From NCBI RefSeq assembly GCF_024181725.1, contig NZ_CP028908.1, positions 992,001 to 1,056,000 of the forward strand: 64,000 nucleotides of DNA, read 5' to 3'. The notes beneath the pieces are model-generated. The model worked only from the letters and a program-made list of their open reading frames with translations. It ran no database searches and was not told the origin of the DNA. The translations under genes were made by a program, and so were the position numbers. Shown piece by piece: positions 38,939-51,736 of this stretch. This DNA comes from Bradyrhizobium sp. WD16 (lineage in GTDB: Bacteria; Pseudomonadota; Alphaproteobacteria; Rhizobiales; Xanthobacteraceae). Every line of letters begins with the position of its first letter. The first letter of the stretch is position 1.

Positions 38939-38995
38939 GCGGTGAATCTGACGTTCGTATCAGCCTTGCAGCGAATTCGTCGTACGTGCGTCAAG
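38939..38995. repeat. Degenerate hairpin element, arm family B
   Basis: GCGGTGAATCTGACG...TACGTGCGTCA resembles the 5' two-thirds of family B (loop CAGCCTTGCAGCGAATTC) but has lost the CTAG ends and much of the right arm. It is a decayed copy. Confidence 0.65.
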
Positions 38996-39112
38996 ACGGC
39001 GAGGCGGCGAACCGGCGCCTTGCCTGCTATGACCGGACTTGTTGTCACGCCGGTTTGGGCAGACAGATTGGGGCGGAGCGCAGCCGGAGCGGGCGCGCAG
39101 GGAGTGCCTTAG

Positions 39113-39892
39113 ATGGTCATCGATTTCACGGCGTTTCTCGACCGCCTCGCCTCGGCCTCGGGAGAAACCATCCTGCCCTTCTTCCGCACCTCGCTCAGCG
39201 TCGATAACAAGAACGACGGCCGGGACCTCGATCCGGTCACCGAGGCCGATCGGGCCGCGGAGGCGGTGATGCGCCGGCTGATCAAGGCCAATTTTCCACA
39301 GCACGGCATCGTCGGCGAGGAATTCGGCGATGAACGCCCCGACGCCGAATATGTCTGGGTGCTCGATCCGATCGACGGCACCAAGTCCTTCATCTCCGGC
39401 CTGCCGATCTGGGGCACGCTGATCGCGCTGATGCATCATGGCGTGCCGGCCTTCGGCATGATGCATCAGCCCTATATCGGCGAGCGCTTCAGCGGCGACG
39501 GTGGCGCGGCGAGCTACAGCGGGCCGTCGGGCAAGCGCAAGCTCGCGGTGCGGCGCTGCGCCGGCCTCGCCGAAGCCACGATCTTCACCACCAGCCCGCG
39601 ACTGATGAATGGCGCCGACCGCGCGCAGTTCGAGAAGGTCGAGGCCGAGACGCGGTTGTCGCGCTACGGCGGCGACTGCTACGCCTACTGCATGCTGGCG
39701 GCCGGCCATCTCGATCTCGTCGTCGAGACCGAACTCAAGCCTTATGACATCGCGGCCCTGGTCCCGATCATCACCGGTGCAGGCGGCATCGTCACCACCT
39801 GGGAAGGCGCCCCGGCCCAGCACGGCGGCCGCATCGTCGCCGCCGGCGACCCGCGCGTCCACGAAGCCGCGCTCAAGCTGCTCCAGAGCTGA
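39113..39892 (+). CDS. hisN: Histidinol-phosphatase, inositol-monophosphatase type
   Basis: Dephosphorylates L-histidinol phosphate in histidine synthesis; in many alphaproteobacteria and actinobacteria an IMPase-fold enzyme does this. The 259-residue product has the Mg-binding motifs GIVGEEFG, VWVLDPIDGTKSFISGLP (DPIDGT core) and the C-terminal LKPYDIAALVPIITGAGG. YGGDCYAYCMLAAGHLDLVVE is typical of the HisN subgroup. The last 40 bases of the gene belong to a 58-bp segment repeated at 41336, beyond the beta-barrel gene. Other IMPase substrates cannot be excluded. Confidence 0.88.
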   Translation: MVIDFTAFLDRLASASGETILPFFRTSLSVDNKNDGRDLDPVTEADRAAEAVMRRLIKANFPQHGIVGEEFGDERPDAEYVWVLDPIDGTKSFISGLPIWGTLIALMHHGVPAFGMMHQPYIGERFSGDGGAASYSGPSGKRKLAVRRCAGLAEATIFTTSPRLMNGADRAQFEKVEAETRLSRYGGDCYAYCMLAAGHLDLVVETELKPYDIAALVPIITGAGGIVTTWEGAPAQHGGRIVAAGDPRVHEAALKLLQS

Positions 39893-39910
39893 AAGAGACG
39901 GCCGCCGCGC
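39853..39910. repeat. Left copy of a 58-bp direct repeat (hisN 3' end)
   Basis: Begins GCGCGTCCACGAAGCCGCGC and runs past the hisN stop to GGCCGCCGCGC. It is repeated at 41336-41393 with one substitution (T to C in the hisN stop codon), then a 2-base insertion before the shared AGATG. The two copies flank the beta-barrel gene. Confidence 0.9.
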
Positions 39911-39959
39911 AGATGCCGGGGTCGGAAGCGGGCGCAAGAAACCGGACCGGCCGTCACAT

Positions 39960-41144
39960 TCAGAATGAATACTCCACGCCGACAGTAGCTCCTTGAAACA
40001 GTATCGCCGCCCCGCAGTTGACGCCAAGCGCACGCACGCCCGACGCAGTCGTCAACGTTTCCTGGATCTGTCCCGGCGCCAATGCAACGCCATCGAGCCA
40101 TAGCGCTGCGTAACCTGCTTTCAGCGCCAGCCCGTCAATCACCCGATATTTCACCTGCAGATTGGCTTCGCCGACGAAGGCGGCATGGTTGGCCGTGGCG
40201 CTCGATGAATACACGACCTTCTGAAGGCTGACCCCTGTCGATTGCTCGGCATTGTTCTCGAAAATTCCGATCTTGATCAGCCCGTCGAGCGAAAAGCGGC
40301 CAAGCTCCAGTATCTTTCCGGCCAGGCCGACTTGGACGCCGTACAGGTTGTTCGTCGTGCTCGTATTCCAAAAGGGGGGATAATTTCCTGCCACCGTCCC
40401 GCCCGGCGTAACCTGAAAGAGATTGCAACCAGGACACGTCGACTTCCATGTCGGTGCGGTAAGATCTGCGGGGGTCAACGCCCCCTGAAGACTGTCATTT
40501 AGCTGCAGCCAGCGAAATCCGGCCAGGACGGTCACCCGGCTGGAGAGAGTGAACCGTCCGCTGGCCTCGGCGCCATAAAGACTTGTCGTCGAATTCCACA
40601 CCATGGACTGGTAGGGAAAATCCTGAGTTTGCCAGAAGATGCCCGGCGCCTTCATGACCAGCCAGGCCGGGGGACTGTCGGGACCAATGGAACCGGTGGC
40701 GCTCTGATCGAAGATATTGAAGAACGACAGCTCGGCACCGTAACCGGATGGGTCATGATAAGTGAGGGCGACCTTGGGTCCGGCGGAGAAACCCTGTCGA
40801 AACTGATTGCTGTTGAAGACTTCGGCGCCGGAGGCAGTTGAAGTTGCAAGAAATGGCACGACGCCCGCCACGCGCTCGACGAGCGTTCGATTGACGCCGC
40901 CCGTGCGCGCCAAGGCGATCGCCTCGGCCGAGATGGTCCACCGCGGATTGCGCTCCGGCCGGTTGACCGCCATCGGCGAGACGACGGAGGCGCCCCCGTC
41001 ACCATCCAACGATTTGCCGGTCAAACTCGCCTGGTCTTCGGCCGATGCCGCGATCGGCAGGAACAGCGCGGCGAAAAGAGAATGGAACAAACGGGTCGCG
41101 GCACAGCCACGTTTACGACGGAGCAATCCAAAACGAGTTCTCAT
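39960..41144 (-). CDS. Putative outer-membrane beta-barrel protein
   Basis: A 394-residue exported protein. The signal peptide (about 1-36, ending PIAASAEDQ) is followed by alternating hydrophobic/polar strands rich in aromatic residues (AGFRWLQLND, YGAELSFFNIFDQ, NLYGVQVGLAGKIL). The last strand, ATVGVEYSF, ends in Phe, the classic C-terminal outer-membrane signal. Two cysteines lie in TCPGCNLFQ. Its base composition is clearly less GC-rich than its neighbours, and it sits between two copies of a 58-bp direct repeat, both signs of acquisition. The family is not certain; it may belong to a rhizobial beta-barrel group of unknown function. Confidence 0.78.
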   Translation of the reverse strand: MRTRFGLLRRKRGCAATRLFHSLFAALFLPIAASAEDQASLTGKSLDGDGGASVVSPMAVNRPERNPRWTISAEAIALARTGGVNRTLVERVAGVVPFLATSTASGAEVFNSNQFRQGFSAGPKVALTYHDPSGYGAELSFFNIFDQSATGSIGPDSPPAWLVMKAPGIFWQTQDFPYQSMVWNSTTSLYGAEASGRFTLSSRVTVLAGFRWLQLNDSLQGALTPADLTAPTWKSTCPGCNLFQVTPGGTVAGNYPPFWNTSTTNNLYGVQVGLAGKILELGRFSLDGLIKIGIFENNAEQSTGVSLQKVVYSSSATANHAAFVGEANLQVKYRVIDGLALKAGYAALWLDGVALAPGQIQETLTTASGVRALGVNCGAAILFQGATVGVEYSF

Positions 41145-41251
41145 CGCCTGACCGTTGATCCAGTTGCGTCCTTTTCAACAAAGGCAAGCGGAACGGGTAA
41201 CAAGGGCGTCGAGAGCGAGAGAGCGCGGCGCCGGCGACTGCGTCAACAGAT

Positions 41252-41279
41252 ACTATACAGATTTAAATAGCAGCGCCAA
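41252..41279 (-). promoter_or_regulatory. Promoter of the beta-barrel gene
   Basis: On the minus strand TTGGCG (41274-41279), 16 bp that include TATTTAAAT, then TATAGT (41252-41257). It lies within the inserted AT-rich segment about 110 bp before the start codon. Confidence 0.45.
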
Positions 41280-41335
41280 TCTGCTACTCGCAAAGGAGAA
41301 ACATCGCCGACGCGATCGTCAGATTCAGGCCGAGA

Positions 41336-41393
41336 GCGCGTCCACGAAGCCGCGCTCAAGCTGCTCCAGAGCCGAAAGAGACGGCCGCCGCGC
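41336..41393. repeat. Right copy of the 58-bp direct repeat (LysR 3' end)
   Basis: Nearly identical to 39853-39910. Here the sequence encodes the last residues of the LysR gene on the minus strand, and the TGA of hisN is changed to CGA. Confidence 0.9.
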
Positions 41394-42267
41394 GCAGATG
41401 TTCGGCGAACTGCCGCGCCGGGCGCGGCAAGGCGCGGAAGCTGCGGGCGCAGACGACCAGCCGCCGGCGGGCGAACGCATCGCGCAGGCGCAGCCTCTCG
41501 ATCTTCATGGTCTGGGCGGCGCGGTCGGCAGCCTGCTGCGGCACCACCGCAATGCCGACGCCTGCCTCCACCAGGCGGCAGACCTGATCGAAAGCCTTCA
41601 GCCGTGCCCGCAAATGCAGCCGGCGGCCGAGCAGCGCCGCCTGCGCGGCGATGTGATCCTGCAGCGCCGCGCCTTCGGCGAGACCGACGAAATCGCGCGC
41701 TGCGACCTCGGCAAAGCTGACCGAGCGGTGAGCCGCGAGCGAATCGCCGATCGGCACCACCAGGGCCAGGTGATCCTCGCAGAAGGCGAAGGCCTCCAGT
41801 TCCGACGGCACGGCGCGATCGATCGCGACCCCGAGTTCCGCGCCACCGCTCGCGATGATCTCGCCCACGCGCGCGCTCTGCAGTTCCTCGACAGCGACGG
41901 TCAGACCGGGGTGACCGCGCAGGAAGGCGGCGAGCGGCACGGGCAGATGCTCGGACAGCCCGGCAGTATTCGCCAGTAAGCGGATCTCCGCCGTCGCGCC
42001 TCGGCCGTCGGCGGCGAACTCCCCCTTGAGCGCCGCGATGCTGCCGAGCACGCCGCGGGCATGGGCGAGCAGCGTCTCGCCGCTCGCTGTCAGTTCGACG
42101 CCGCGCCGCCGCCGGTGCAACAGCGCCGCGCCGAGTTCCGCCTCGAGGCGCTTGATGCGGGCACTGGCGGAGGCAAGCGCCAGGGCACAATGAGCGGCAC
42201 CGGCGGTGATGCTGCCCCGTTCGGCGATGGCCACGAACAGCCTCAGATCGGTGAGATCGAAATGCAT
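41356..42267 (-). CDS. LysR-family transcriptional regulator
   Basis: A 303-residue DNA-binding regulator. The N-terminal winged helix reads DLTDLRLFVAIAERGSITAG, then CALALASASARIKRLEAELG and LLHRRRRGVELTASGETLL. The C-terminal periplasmic-binding-like effector domain contains LRARLKAFDQVCRLVEAGVGIAVVP. ATG 42267 has GGAGG 8 nt upstream; ATG 42288 (seven residues longer) also has a good site and is a valid alternative. It is divergent from a TSUP-family exporter gene that it probably controls. Its last 13 codons lie within the 58-bp repeat shared with hisN. Confidence 0.92.
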   Translation of the reverse strand: MHFDLTDLRLFVAIAERGSITAGAAHCALALASASARIKRLEAELGAALLHRRRRGVELTASGETLLAHARGVLGSIAALKGEFAADGRGATAEIRLLANTAGLSEHLPVPLAAFLRGHPGLTVAVEELQSARVGEIIASGGAELGVAIDRAVPSELEAFAFCEDHLALVVPIGDSLAAHRSVSFAEVAARDFVGLAEGAALQDHIAAQAALLGRRLHLRARLKAFDQVCRLVEAGVGIAVVPQQAADRAAQTMKIERLRLRDAFARRRLVVCARSFRALPRPARQFAEHLRAAAVSFGSGAA

Positions 42268-42326
42268 GGCTGCCGCCTCCGTCGTCATCTGACCTCTCTG
42301 CCTTCGTCCAGAACGAAGGCTGCGCG

Positions 42327-42405
42327 CTAGTGTGTCGTCTCGCAATTGCCTACCGCCTTTGCGGCAAGCCTCTCGTAAGCAATTGCGAGACATAAGCCAC
42401 ACTAG
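42327..42405. repeat. Interspersed hairpin element, arm family D
   Basis: CTAGTGTGTC...GCCACACTAG frame with TCTCGCAATTGC and GCAATTGCGAGA arms and a TTTGCGGCAAGCC loop. It is followed by CAAAA, a truncated start of the second linker type. It lies in the promoter region between the LysR gene and the exporter gene. Confidence 0.88.
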
Positions 42406-42514
42406 CAAAAGCGGAACACCAGCCTTCGCATCATCCAGATTGTAAGGCCGTGACGCATCGGTCAATCTGCGCCCCTTGCCGCTCGTTCCCTGCCGGAATC
42501 CCAAGACCCTCGCC

Positions 42515-43282
42515 ATGCCAACATCCCTGCACGTCATGATCGCGCTCGCGCTGCTGCTGGCCGGCTTCGTCAAGGGCGTGCTCGGGCTCGGGCTGCCGAC
42601 GGTGGCGATCGGGCTGTTGGCGACAAGAATGCCGCCGGCCCAGGCGCTCGCCATCGTCATCGTGCCGGCGATCGTCACCAATATCTGGCAGACCTTCGCG
42701 GGCCATTACCTGCGCGACATCGTGCGGCGGCTGTGGCCGCTGATGGCCGGCACGCTCGCCGGCATCCTGCTGGGCGGCGGCTTGATGACCGGCCCCTATG
42801 CCCGCCTCGGCACGCTCGTGCTCGGCATCCTGCTGATGGTCTATGCGATCATCGGCCTGCGACAGCTTCATTTCACCGTGGCGCCGGCGCACGAAAAATG
42901 GGTCGGCGGCATCGTCGGCCTGATCACCGGGGTGATTTCGGCGGCGACCGGCATCCAGGTGATCCCCTCAATGCCGTTCATGCAGGCGATCGGCATGGAG
43001 AAGGACGAACTCGTGCAGGCGCTCGGGGTGTTCTTCACCACCGCGACGCTCGGCCTCGCCTTCAATCTCACCGATGCCGGCCTGCTCGGCGCCGCGACCG
43101 CGCTGCCCGGCTCCATCGCCATGGCAGGCGCCTTCATCGGCATGGCGATCGGCCAACAGGTCCGCGGCCGGATGAACGCCGTGACTTTCCGGCGCTGGTT
43201 CCTGATCGCGATGATCCTGCTCGGGCTCTATCTCGCCGGCAGCACCGTGATGTCCCTGATCTCCACGCCGCACGCCGGCTGA
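42515..43282 (+). CDS. TSUP/TauE-SafE family membrane permease
   Basis: A 255-residue inner-membrane protein with about eight hydrophobic helices. Members export sulfite, sulfoacetate or other small organic anions. The TSUP pattern appears as LALLLAGFVKGVLGLGLPTVAIGLL at the N-terminus and its internal repeat GGIVGLITGVISAATGIQVIPSMPF. ATG 42515 was chosen over an upstream TTG. It is divergent from the LysR regulator, with a family D hairpin element between them. The substrate is not predictable. Confidence 0.9.
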   Translation: MPTSLHVMIALALLLAGFVKGVLGLGLPTVAIGLLATRMPPAQALAIVIVPAIVTNIWQTFAGHYLRDIVRRLWPLMAGTLAGILLGGGLMTGPYARLGTLVLGILLMVYAIIGLRQLHFTVAPAHEKWVGGIVGLITGVISAATGIQVIPSMPFMQAIGMEKDELVQALGVFFTTATLGLAFNLTDAGLLGAATALPGSIAMAGAFIGMAIGQQVRGRMNAVTFRRWFLIAMILLGLYLAGSTVMSLISTPHAG

Positions 43283-43292
43283 AACGCGAGAC

Positions 43293-43931
43293 TCACTCGG
43301 CCAGGGCCACCCGCACCCCGAGCCAGATGAACAGCGCGCCGAGAGCGCGGTTCACCCCCTGCACGAGCGCCGTCGAGCGCCGGGCCCGTGCCGCGGCCCT
43401 GCCCGTCGCCACCGCCAGCCCGATATTCCACAAGGTGCCGAAGACATCGAACCACAGGCCGAGAAGGAGGAAGCCGAGCGCCTTGAAGGGCGCGCCGGCA
43501 TCGACGAACTGCGGCAGGAAGGCGAGGAAGAACAGCGCCACTTTGGGATTGAGCGCGTTGGTCAGGGCGCCCTGGCGAAAGACCTGCCCGAGATCGGCGG
43601 CAGGGGGCGGCGCCGCCTCGCCCGCCGGGTGCGCCCGCGCCAGCAGCATGCGCAGGCCCATGATGCACAGCCACGCCGCGCCGAGCAGCTTGACCGCCAT
43701 GAAGCCGGTTGCCGAGGCGGCAATCAGCGCCGACAGGCCGGCGGCCGCGGCAACGATATGGACGAGACAGCCGGCCCCGACACCGAGCGCCGCGGTAACC
43801 CCGCCGCGCCAGCCGAGCTGCAGGCTGCGGCCGGCGACATAGGCCGCATCGGGACCAGGTGTGATGTTGAGAAGCAGGCCGGCGGCGACGAACAGCCAGA
43901 AGTCATGAATGCCGAGATTCTCGAGAGTCAT
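43293..43931 (-). CDS. LysE/RhtB family amino-acid exporter
   Basis: A 212-residue inner-membrane exporter with about six helices. The family signature LLLNITPGPDAAYVAGRSLQLGWRGG is near residue 20, and a conserved ALTNALNPKVALFFLAFLPQFV block lies mid-protein. ATG 43931 has GGAGAGG 2-3 nt upstream. It lies 31 bp downstream of the alpha/beta hydrolase gene on the same strand, so the two are probably co-transcribed. It is convergent with the TSUP gene (10 bp gap). The amino acid exported is unknown. Confidence 0.92.
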   Translation of the reverse strand: MTLENLGIHDFWLFVAAGLLLNITPGPDAAYVAGRSLQLGWRGGVTAALGVGAGCLVHIVAAAAGLSALIAASATGFMAVKLLGAAWLCIMGLRMLLARAHPAGEAAPPPAADLGQVFRQGALTNALNPKVALFFLAFLPQFVDAGAPFKALGFLLLGLWFDVFGTLWNIGLAVATGRAAARARRSTALVQGVNRALGALFIWLGVRVALAE

Positions 43932-43962
43932 AGCCTCTCCGGTCCTCCACCTGAGCCTTTAG

Positions 43963-44910
43963 CTATTTGAACAGCGGCGTGCCCGGCACGAAGGCGTCGA
44001 ACGCCGACCAGAAGAGCTCCCGATAACGGTCCTGCTCCTGGAGGATCTCGTGGCGGGCGCCGGGAATGACGAGATGGCTGCCGGCGCGCAGGTGATAGGC
44101 CAGCTCCTCGATCGCCGCGGTCGAGACGATGGTGTCGTTGCCCGCCGCCAGCATCAGGATCGGCTGATGGATGCGGGCGGGAAAGTCCACGGCCCTGAAG
44201 TCGTGCATGGTGCGGAAGGCGGTATCCGCCCAGGCGATCGTCGGCGACGCGATCCCGAGCGCCGGATCCTCCTCGAGGATTGCGGCGTTGCGGGTGTAGC
44301 GCACCGGATCGCCGGTCACCGGATTGGCGGCGAACGGACCGGTGCCGACGATATCGTTGTTGCCGCCGGGCACATAGCGCCCGCCCAGACCGGCAAGACG
44401 CATGGTCAGCAGCAGCGTGCGGACCGGAAATGACGTGCGCCGCCCGGGCAGGTCGATCATCGGCGCGGTCAGCACCATCCGGTCGAACCAGCGCTTGCCG
44501 GCATGGGCGAGGCGCAGCATCACCGCGCCGCCCATGGAATGGGCCAGCGCGAAGAACGGCGGCGGACAATCCGGCAGCACGACCTGATGAATGAACGCCT
44601 CGACGTCGATCTCGTAATCGGAGAAACGGCGGACATATCCCTTGCGCGGGTTCCTCAGCCCGCGCGACGACCGGCCCTGGCCACGCCAATCGATCATCGC
44701 CACGGCGAAGCCGCGGTCGCGCAGATCCTGCACCGTCTCGAAATACTTCTCGATGCATTCGCCGCGGCCGGTGAAGACACAGACCGTACCCTTGCGGCCC
44801 GCCGGCGGCTCCCAGCGGGCAAAGCGCAATTCGACGCCGTCGGGAGTCTTGATGGTCCCGCTGACAACGCCCTCCGGCGCCGGGTTGGCGGGAATCGAAA
44901 CGAGCGTCAT
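43963..44910 (-). CDS. Alpha/beta hydrolase (lysophospholipase/monoglyceride lipase-like, PldB type)
   Basis: A 315-residue serine hydrolase. The GxSxG nucleophile elbow is AHSMGGAVMLRLAHAG. The acid-residue region is MLAAGNDTIVSTAAIEEL, and the catalytic His is in IPGARHEILQE. The N-terminal block VCVFTGRGECIEKYFETV and IDWRGQGRSSRGLRN match the PldB/hydrolase-4 subfamily (Ser-aminopeptidase S33-like). ATG 44910 was chosen; a further upstream Met (44979) is possible. It probably hydrolyses lysophospholipids or monoacylglycerols and is followed by the LysE gene. Confidence 0.88.
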   Translation of the reverse strand: MTLVSIPANPAPEGVVSGTIKTPDGVELRFARWEPPAGRKGTVCVFTGRGECIEKYFETVQDLRDRGFAVAMIDWRGQGRSSRGLRNPRKGYVRRFSDYEIDVEAFIHQVVLPDCPPPFFALAHSMGGAVMLRLAHAGKRWFDRMVLTAPMIDLPGRRTSFPVRTLLLTMRLAGLGGRYVPGGNNDIVGTGPFAANPVTGDPVRYTRNAAILEEDPALGIASPTIAWADTAFRTMHDFRAVDFPARIHQPILMLAAGNDTIVSTAAIEELAYHLRAGSHLVIPGARHEILQEQDRYRELFWSAFDAFVPGTPLFK

Positions 44911-45030
44911 GGCAATGGCCCGGAGCGGAAAACAGCTGTCAGGGAAGGCATTCGGGAGCGGATACCGGCGCGCGGACAACCCCTTGAAGGCCGCGCAGAC
45001 CCTCCCATATCAGGTTCGTGCAGGCCTCTC

Positions 45031-45104
45031 CAGTGCGGTGGATCTGACGCTCGTACCAGCACAGCGCGGCGAATCCTTCGTACGAGCGTCAGATCCACCG
45101 CACC
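45031..45104. repeat. Interspersed hairpin element, arm family B
   Basis: CAGTGCGGTGG...CCACCGCAC frame with GATCTGACGCTCGTAC and GTACGAGCGTCAGATC arms. It lies alone, immediately upstream of the ROSE thermometer of the hsp20 gene. Confidence 0.88.
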
Positions 45105-45111
45105 AGGTTGC

Positions 45112-45195
45112 ACAAGACGAAAGCCCGGCCGTGACGGCGGGCGGTCGGGGATACTTGCTCCCCTGGGACTTGCTCAATTGAGGAGAACCATCATG
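45112..45195 (+). ncRNA. ROSE-type RNA thermometer in the hsp20 leader
   Basis: The leader before the small heat-shock gene has the order of a ROSE element: a GC hairpin (GCCCGGCCGTGACGGCGGGC), a second hairpin containing GGATACTTGCTCCCC, and a final hairpin in which ACTTGCTCAATTGAGGAGA sequesters the AGGAG site through the conserved TTGCT anti-SD motif. It should melt on heating and release translation. Confidence 0.85.
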
Positions 45196-45654
45196 CGCAC
45201 GTTTGATCTTGCCCCCTTCTATCGTTCCACCATCGGTTTCGACCGGCTGTTCAATCTGCTGGACCAGACCAGCGCCGACTCCGCGCCGGGTTACCCGCCC
45301 TACAACATCGAGCGAACCGGCGATAACGCCTATCGCATCACCGTCGCTGTCTCCGGCTTCTCGCAGAACGAACTGTCGATCGTCGCGAAGGAGAACACGC
45401 TGACGATAAAGGGTGAGAAAGCCTCCAGCGAGAACAAGGCCAGGTCCGAAGTGCTCTATCGCGGCATCGCCGCCCGCGCCTTCGAACGGGTGTTCCAGCT
45501 CGCCGACGACGTCCAGGTCAGGAATGCGTCGCTCGAGAACGGGCTGCTGCATGTCGACCTGGTCCGCGAGATTCCCGAGGCCAAGAAACCCCGTACCATC
45601 GCGATCGCGAACGGTTCGGCCAGCGCCGCGCCGCAGGTCGAGAAGGCCGCGTAA
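45193..45654 (+). CDS. Small heat-shock protein, Hsp20/alpha-crystallin family (IbpA-like)
   Basis: A 153-residue cytoplasmic holdase that binds unfolding proteins. The start ATG 45193 follows AGGAG within the ROSE element. The N-terminus MRTFDLAPFYRSTIGFDRLF matches rhizobial class A sHSPs. The alpha-crystallin domain (about 35-125) includes YNIERTGDNAYRITVAVSGF, LTIKGEKAS and the GLLHVDLVREIPE segment; the IxI-like tail is KPRTIAIANG. Expression is expected to be heat-controlled through the thermometer. A terminator follows. Confidence 0.95.
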   Translation: MRTFDLAPFYRSTIGFDRLFNLLDQTSADSAPGYPPYNIERTGDNAYRITVAVSGFSQNELSIVAKENTLTIKGEKASSENKARSEVLYRGIAARAFERVFQLADDVQVRNASLENGLLHVDLVREIPEAKKPRTIAIANGSASAAPQVEKAA

Positions 45655-45704
45655 GCCGACCGCGATCCGGGGTCGCCGGGATCCCCCGCACCGAATTCGA
45701 TCGA

Positions 45705-45730
45705 GCGCCCCGGTCCGCCGGGGCGCTTTT
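45705..45730 (+). terminator. Intrinsic terminator of hsp20
   Basis: GCGCCCCGG-TCCG-CCGGGGCGC perfect 9-bp stem followed by TTTT. Confidence 0.92.
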
Positions 45731-45766
45731 CGTTGTCCCGCGCCTGCTGTCGGCGCGCCCGGCGAC

Positions 45767-46540
45767 CTATTCGAAGCCCTGCACCGGCGGCATCTCCTGG
45801 GTGGGCTGGAGCTGCAGCGTGGGCGGGGCGGGTTTCGCCTCGGCCGGTTTGGCGTCGGCCGGGCGGACTTCCGCCCGGGCTTGAGCTGCAGCCTGGGCGG
45901 CGGCCGGCGGCACCGCGGCGGCTTTCGGCTCGGGCCGGGGGGCCGGGTTCGCGGCCGGCGTCCGGCTGGCGACCCGCGGGCCGGCATGGGGGATCGGCAG
46001 CGGCGGCCGCAGGTTGCGGACGCTGGCCCGCTGCACCGGCGACGGCAGGCCGGGCGAGCCATAGGTTCCGACCACCTCGTCCTCGGCGATCTCGGCAGGC
46101 ATGAAGCGCAGGATCCGACCGGTATGGGCATCGACCACCACCCGACCGTCATCGCCGTCAGGGCTGATCGCCGAAACGGTGTAGACCCAGCGCCGCCGGA
46201 CCGGCTGGCCAAGCGGCTCGAAACCCCTCGCCTGCAGGATCCGCTCGACCTCGAACGCCGGCACCGCTTCCTCTATTACCACCGGCTCCCGCCAACCGCG
46301 CGGCGGCGGCGCATAGGGACCCGGATCAGGCGGCGGCGCGAGACCCGGCACTTCTCCGACCCGGATCTCGTCGACCACCCGCACGGCGGCGACCACGCCA
46401 TCCGCTGCAGCTCCGGCCGCGGCCCTGACCAGCCCCTCGCCCGGCATCTCGGCATGCGCCGCGGACGCGCCCACCAGCGTTGCCGCCAGCACCCCGCCGG
46501 CTGCAGCACGCGCCAAAACTCCCGCGAAAGAACGCCTCAT
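45767..46540 (-). CDS. Secreted PepSY-like protein with Ala/Pro-rich tail
   Basis: A 257-residue exported protein. AGGAG 6 nt before ATG 46540 and a signal peptide (about 1-31, ending SAAHAE) mark the start. The central region (about 95-150) FEVERILQARGFEPL, RRRWVYTVSAISPDGDDGRV and VVVDAHTGRILRFM resembles a PepSY-type unit, a fold often found in peptidase inhibitors and periplasmic sensors. The last 90 residues are Ala/Pro/Lys-rich (KAAAVPPAAAQAAAQAR), a probable disordered tail. It is divergent from gltB. The function is unknown. Confidence 0.78.
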   Translation of the reverse strand: MRRSFAGVLARAAAGGVLAATLVGASAAHAEMPGEGLVRAAAGAAADGVVAAVRVVDEIRVGEVPGLAPPPDPGPYAPPPRGWREPVVIEEAVPAFEVERILQARGFEPLGQPVRRRWVYTVSAISPDGDDGRVVVDAHTGRILRFMPAEIAEDEVVGTYGSPGLPSPVQRASVRNLRPPLPIPHAGPRVASRTPAANPAPRPEPKAAAVPPAAAQAAAQARAEVRPADAKPAEAKPAPPTLQLQPTQEMPPVQGFE

Positions 46541-46985
46541 ATCCCGCTCCTGTTACCCTCGTCCCCGGTCATCCGGGCGTCGTTGACCGCCCACCGGGCG
46601 ACGGCGTTAACCTTGCGGCGGAATGGGGCGCGGCTTGGACGCAATCGCGGCGCGACGCTGCCAAACCGGGGCGCAAGCAGGGCAGAAATGCTTGCATTGG
46701 CAGGGACTCTCACGCGCTTGTGTGATAGAAAAAAATTTGGCAAGGTCAGCGCTAGGACAGCACGGCTGTCCCATTTTTCCGGGCAACCGGCTTTCCGTCG
46801 ACGACGCGGCGACGGAGGGGATGGGCAGAGGTCGGCCCGACACGGCAGGCATCTAGAAAAGCGTCTCCTGAAATGGCTCGCCCGGTGCGATGCGGTATCG
46901 AACTGGTGCCGCCGCGCCGAAGCTGCGCCGGAAAACGTAAAAATGACGCCTCGCGACGGGGATCGCGGAGGTGCGAGAGGGTGAC
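46541..46985. other. Divergent regulatory region between the PepSY-like gene and gltB
   Basis: About 445 bp holding the gltB promoter. Near 46690-46745 the sequence becomes AT-rich (GTGATAGAAAAAAATTTGG), a likely promoter area, but no hexamer pair stood out and no riboswitch was recognised. Confidence 0.35.
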
Positions 46986-51713
<4,728 letters not shown>

Positions 51714-51736
51714 CTCTCTGCGGGACAGACGTTTCC

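Noticed and set aside
38939..38995. Considered as an independent regulatory hairpin of hisN
   Set aside because: It aligns with the left arm and loop of the family B element and has lost the right arm, so decay of a repeat explains it better.
46690..46760. Sigma-54-like TTTGGCAAGGTCAGCGC before gltB
   Set aside because: Spacing of GG and GC fits, but the -12 element is AGCGC, not TTGC, so it is not supported.
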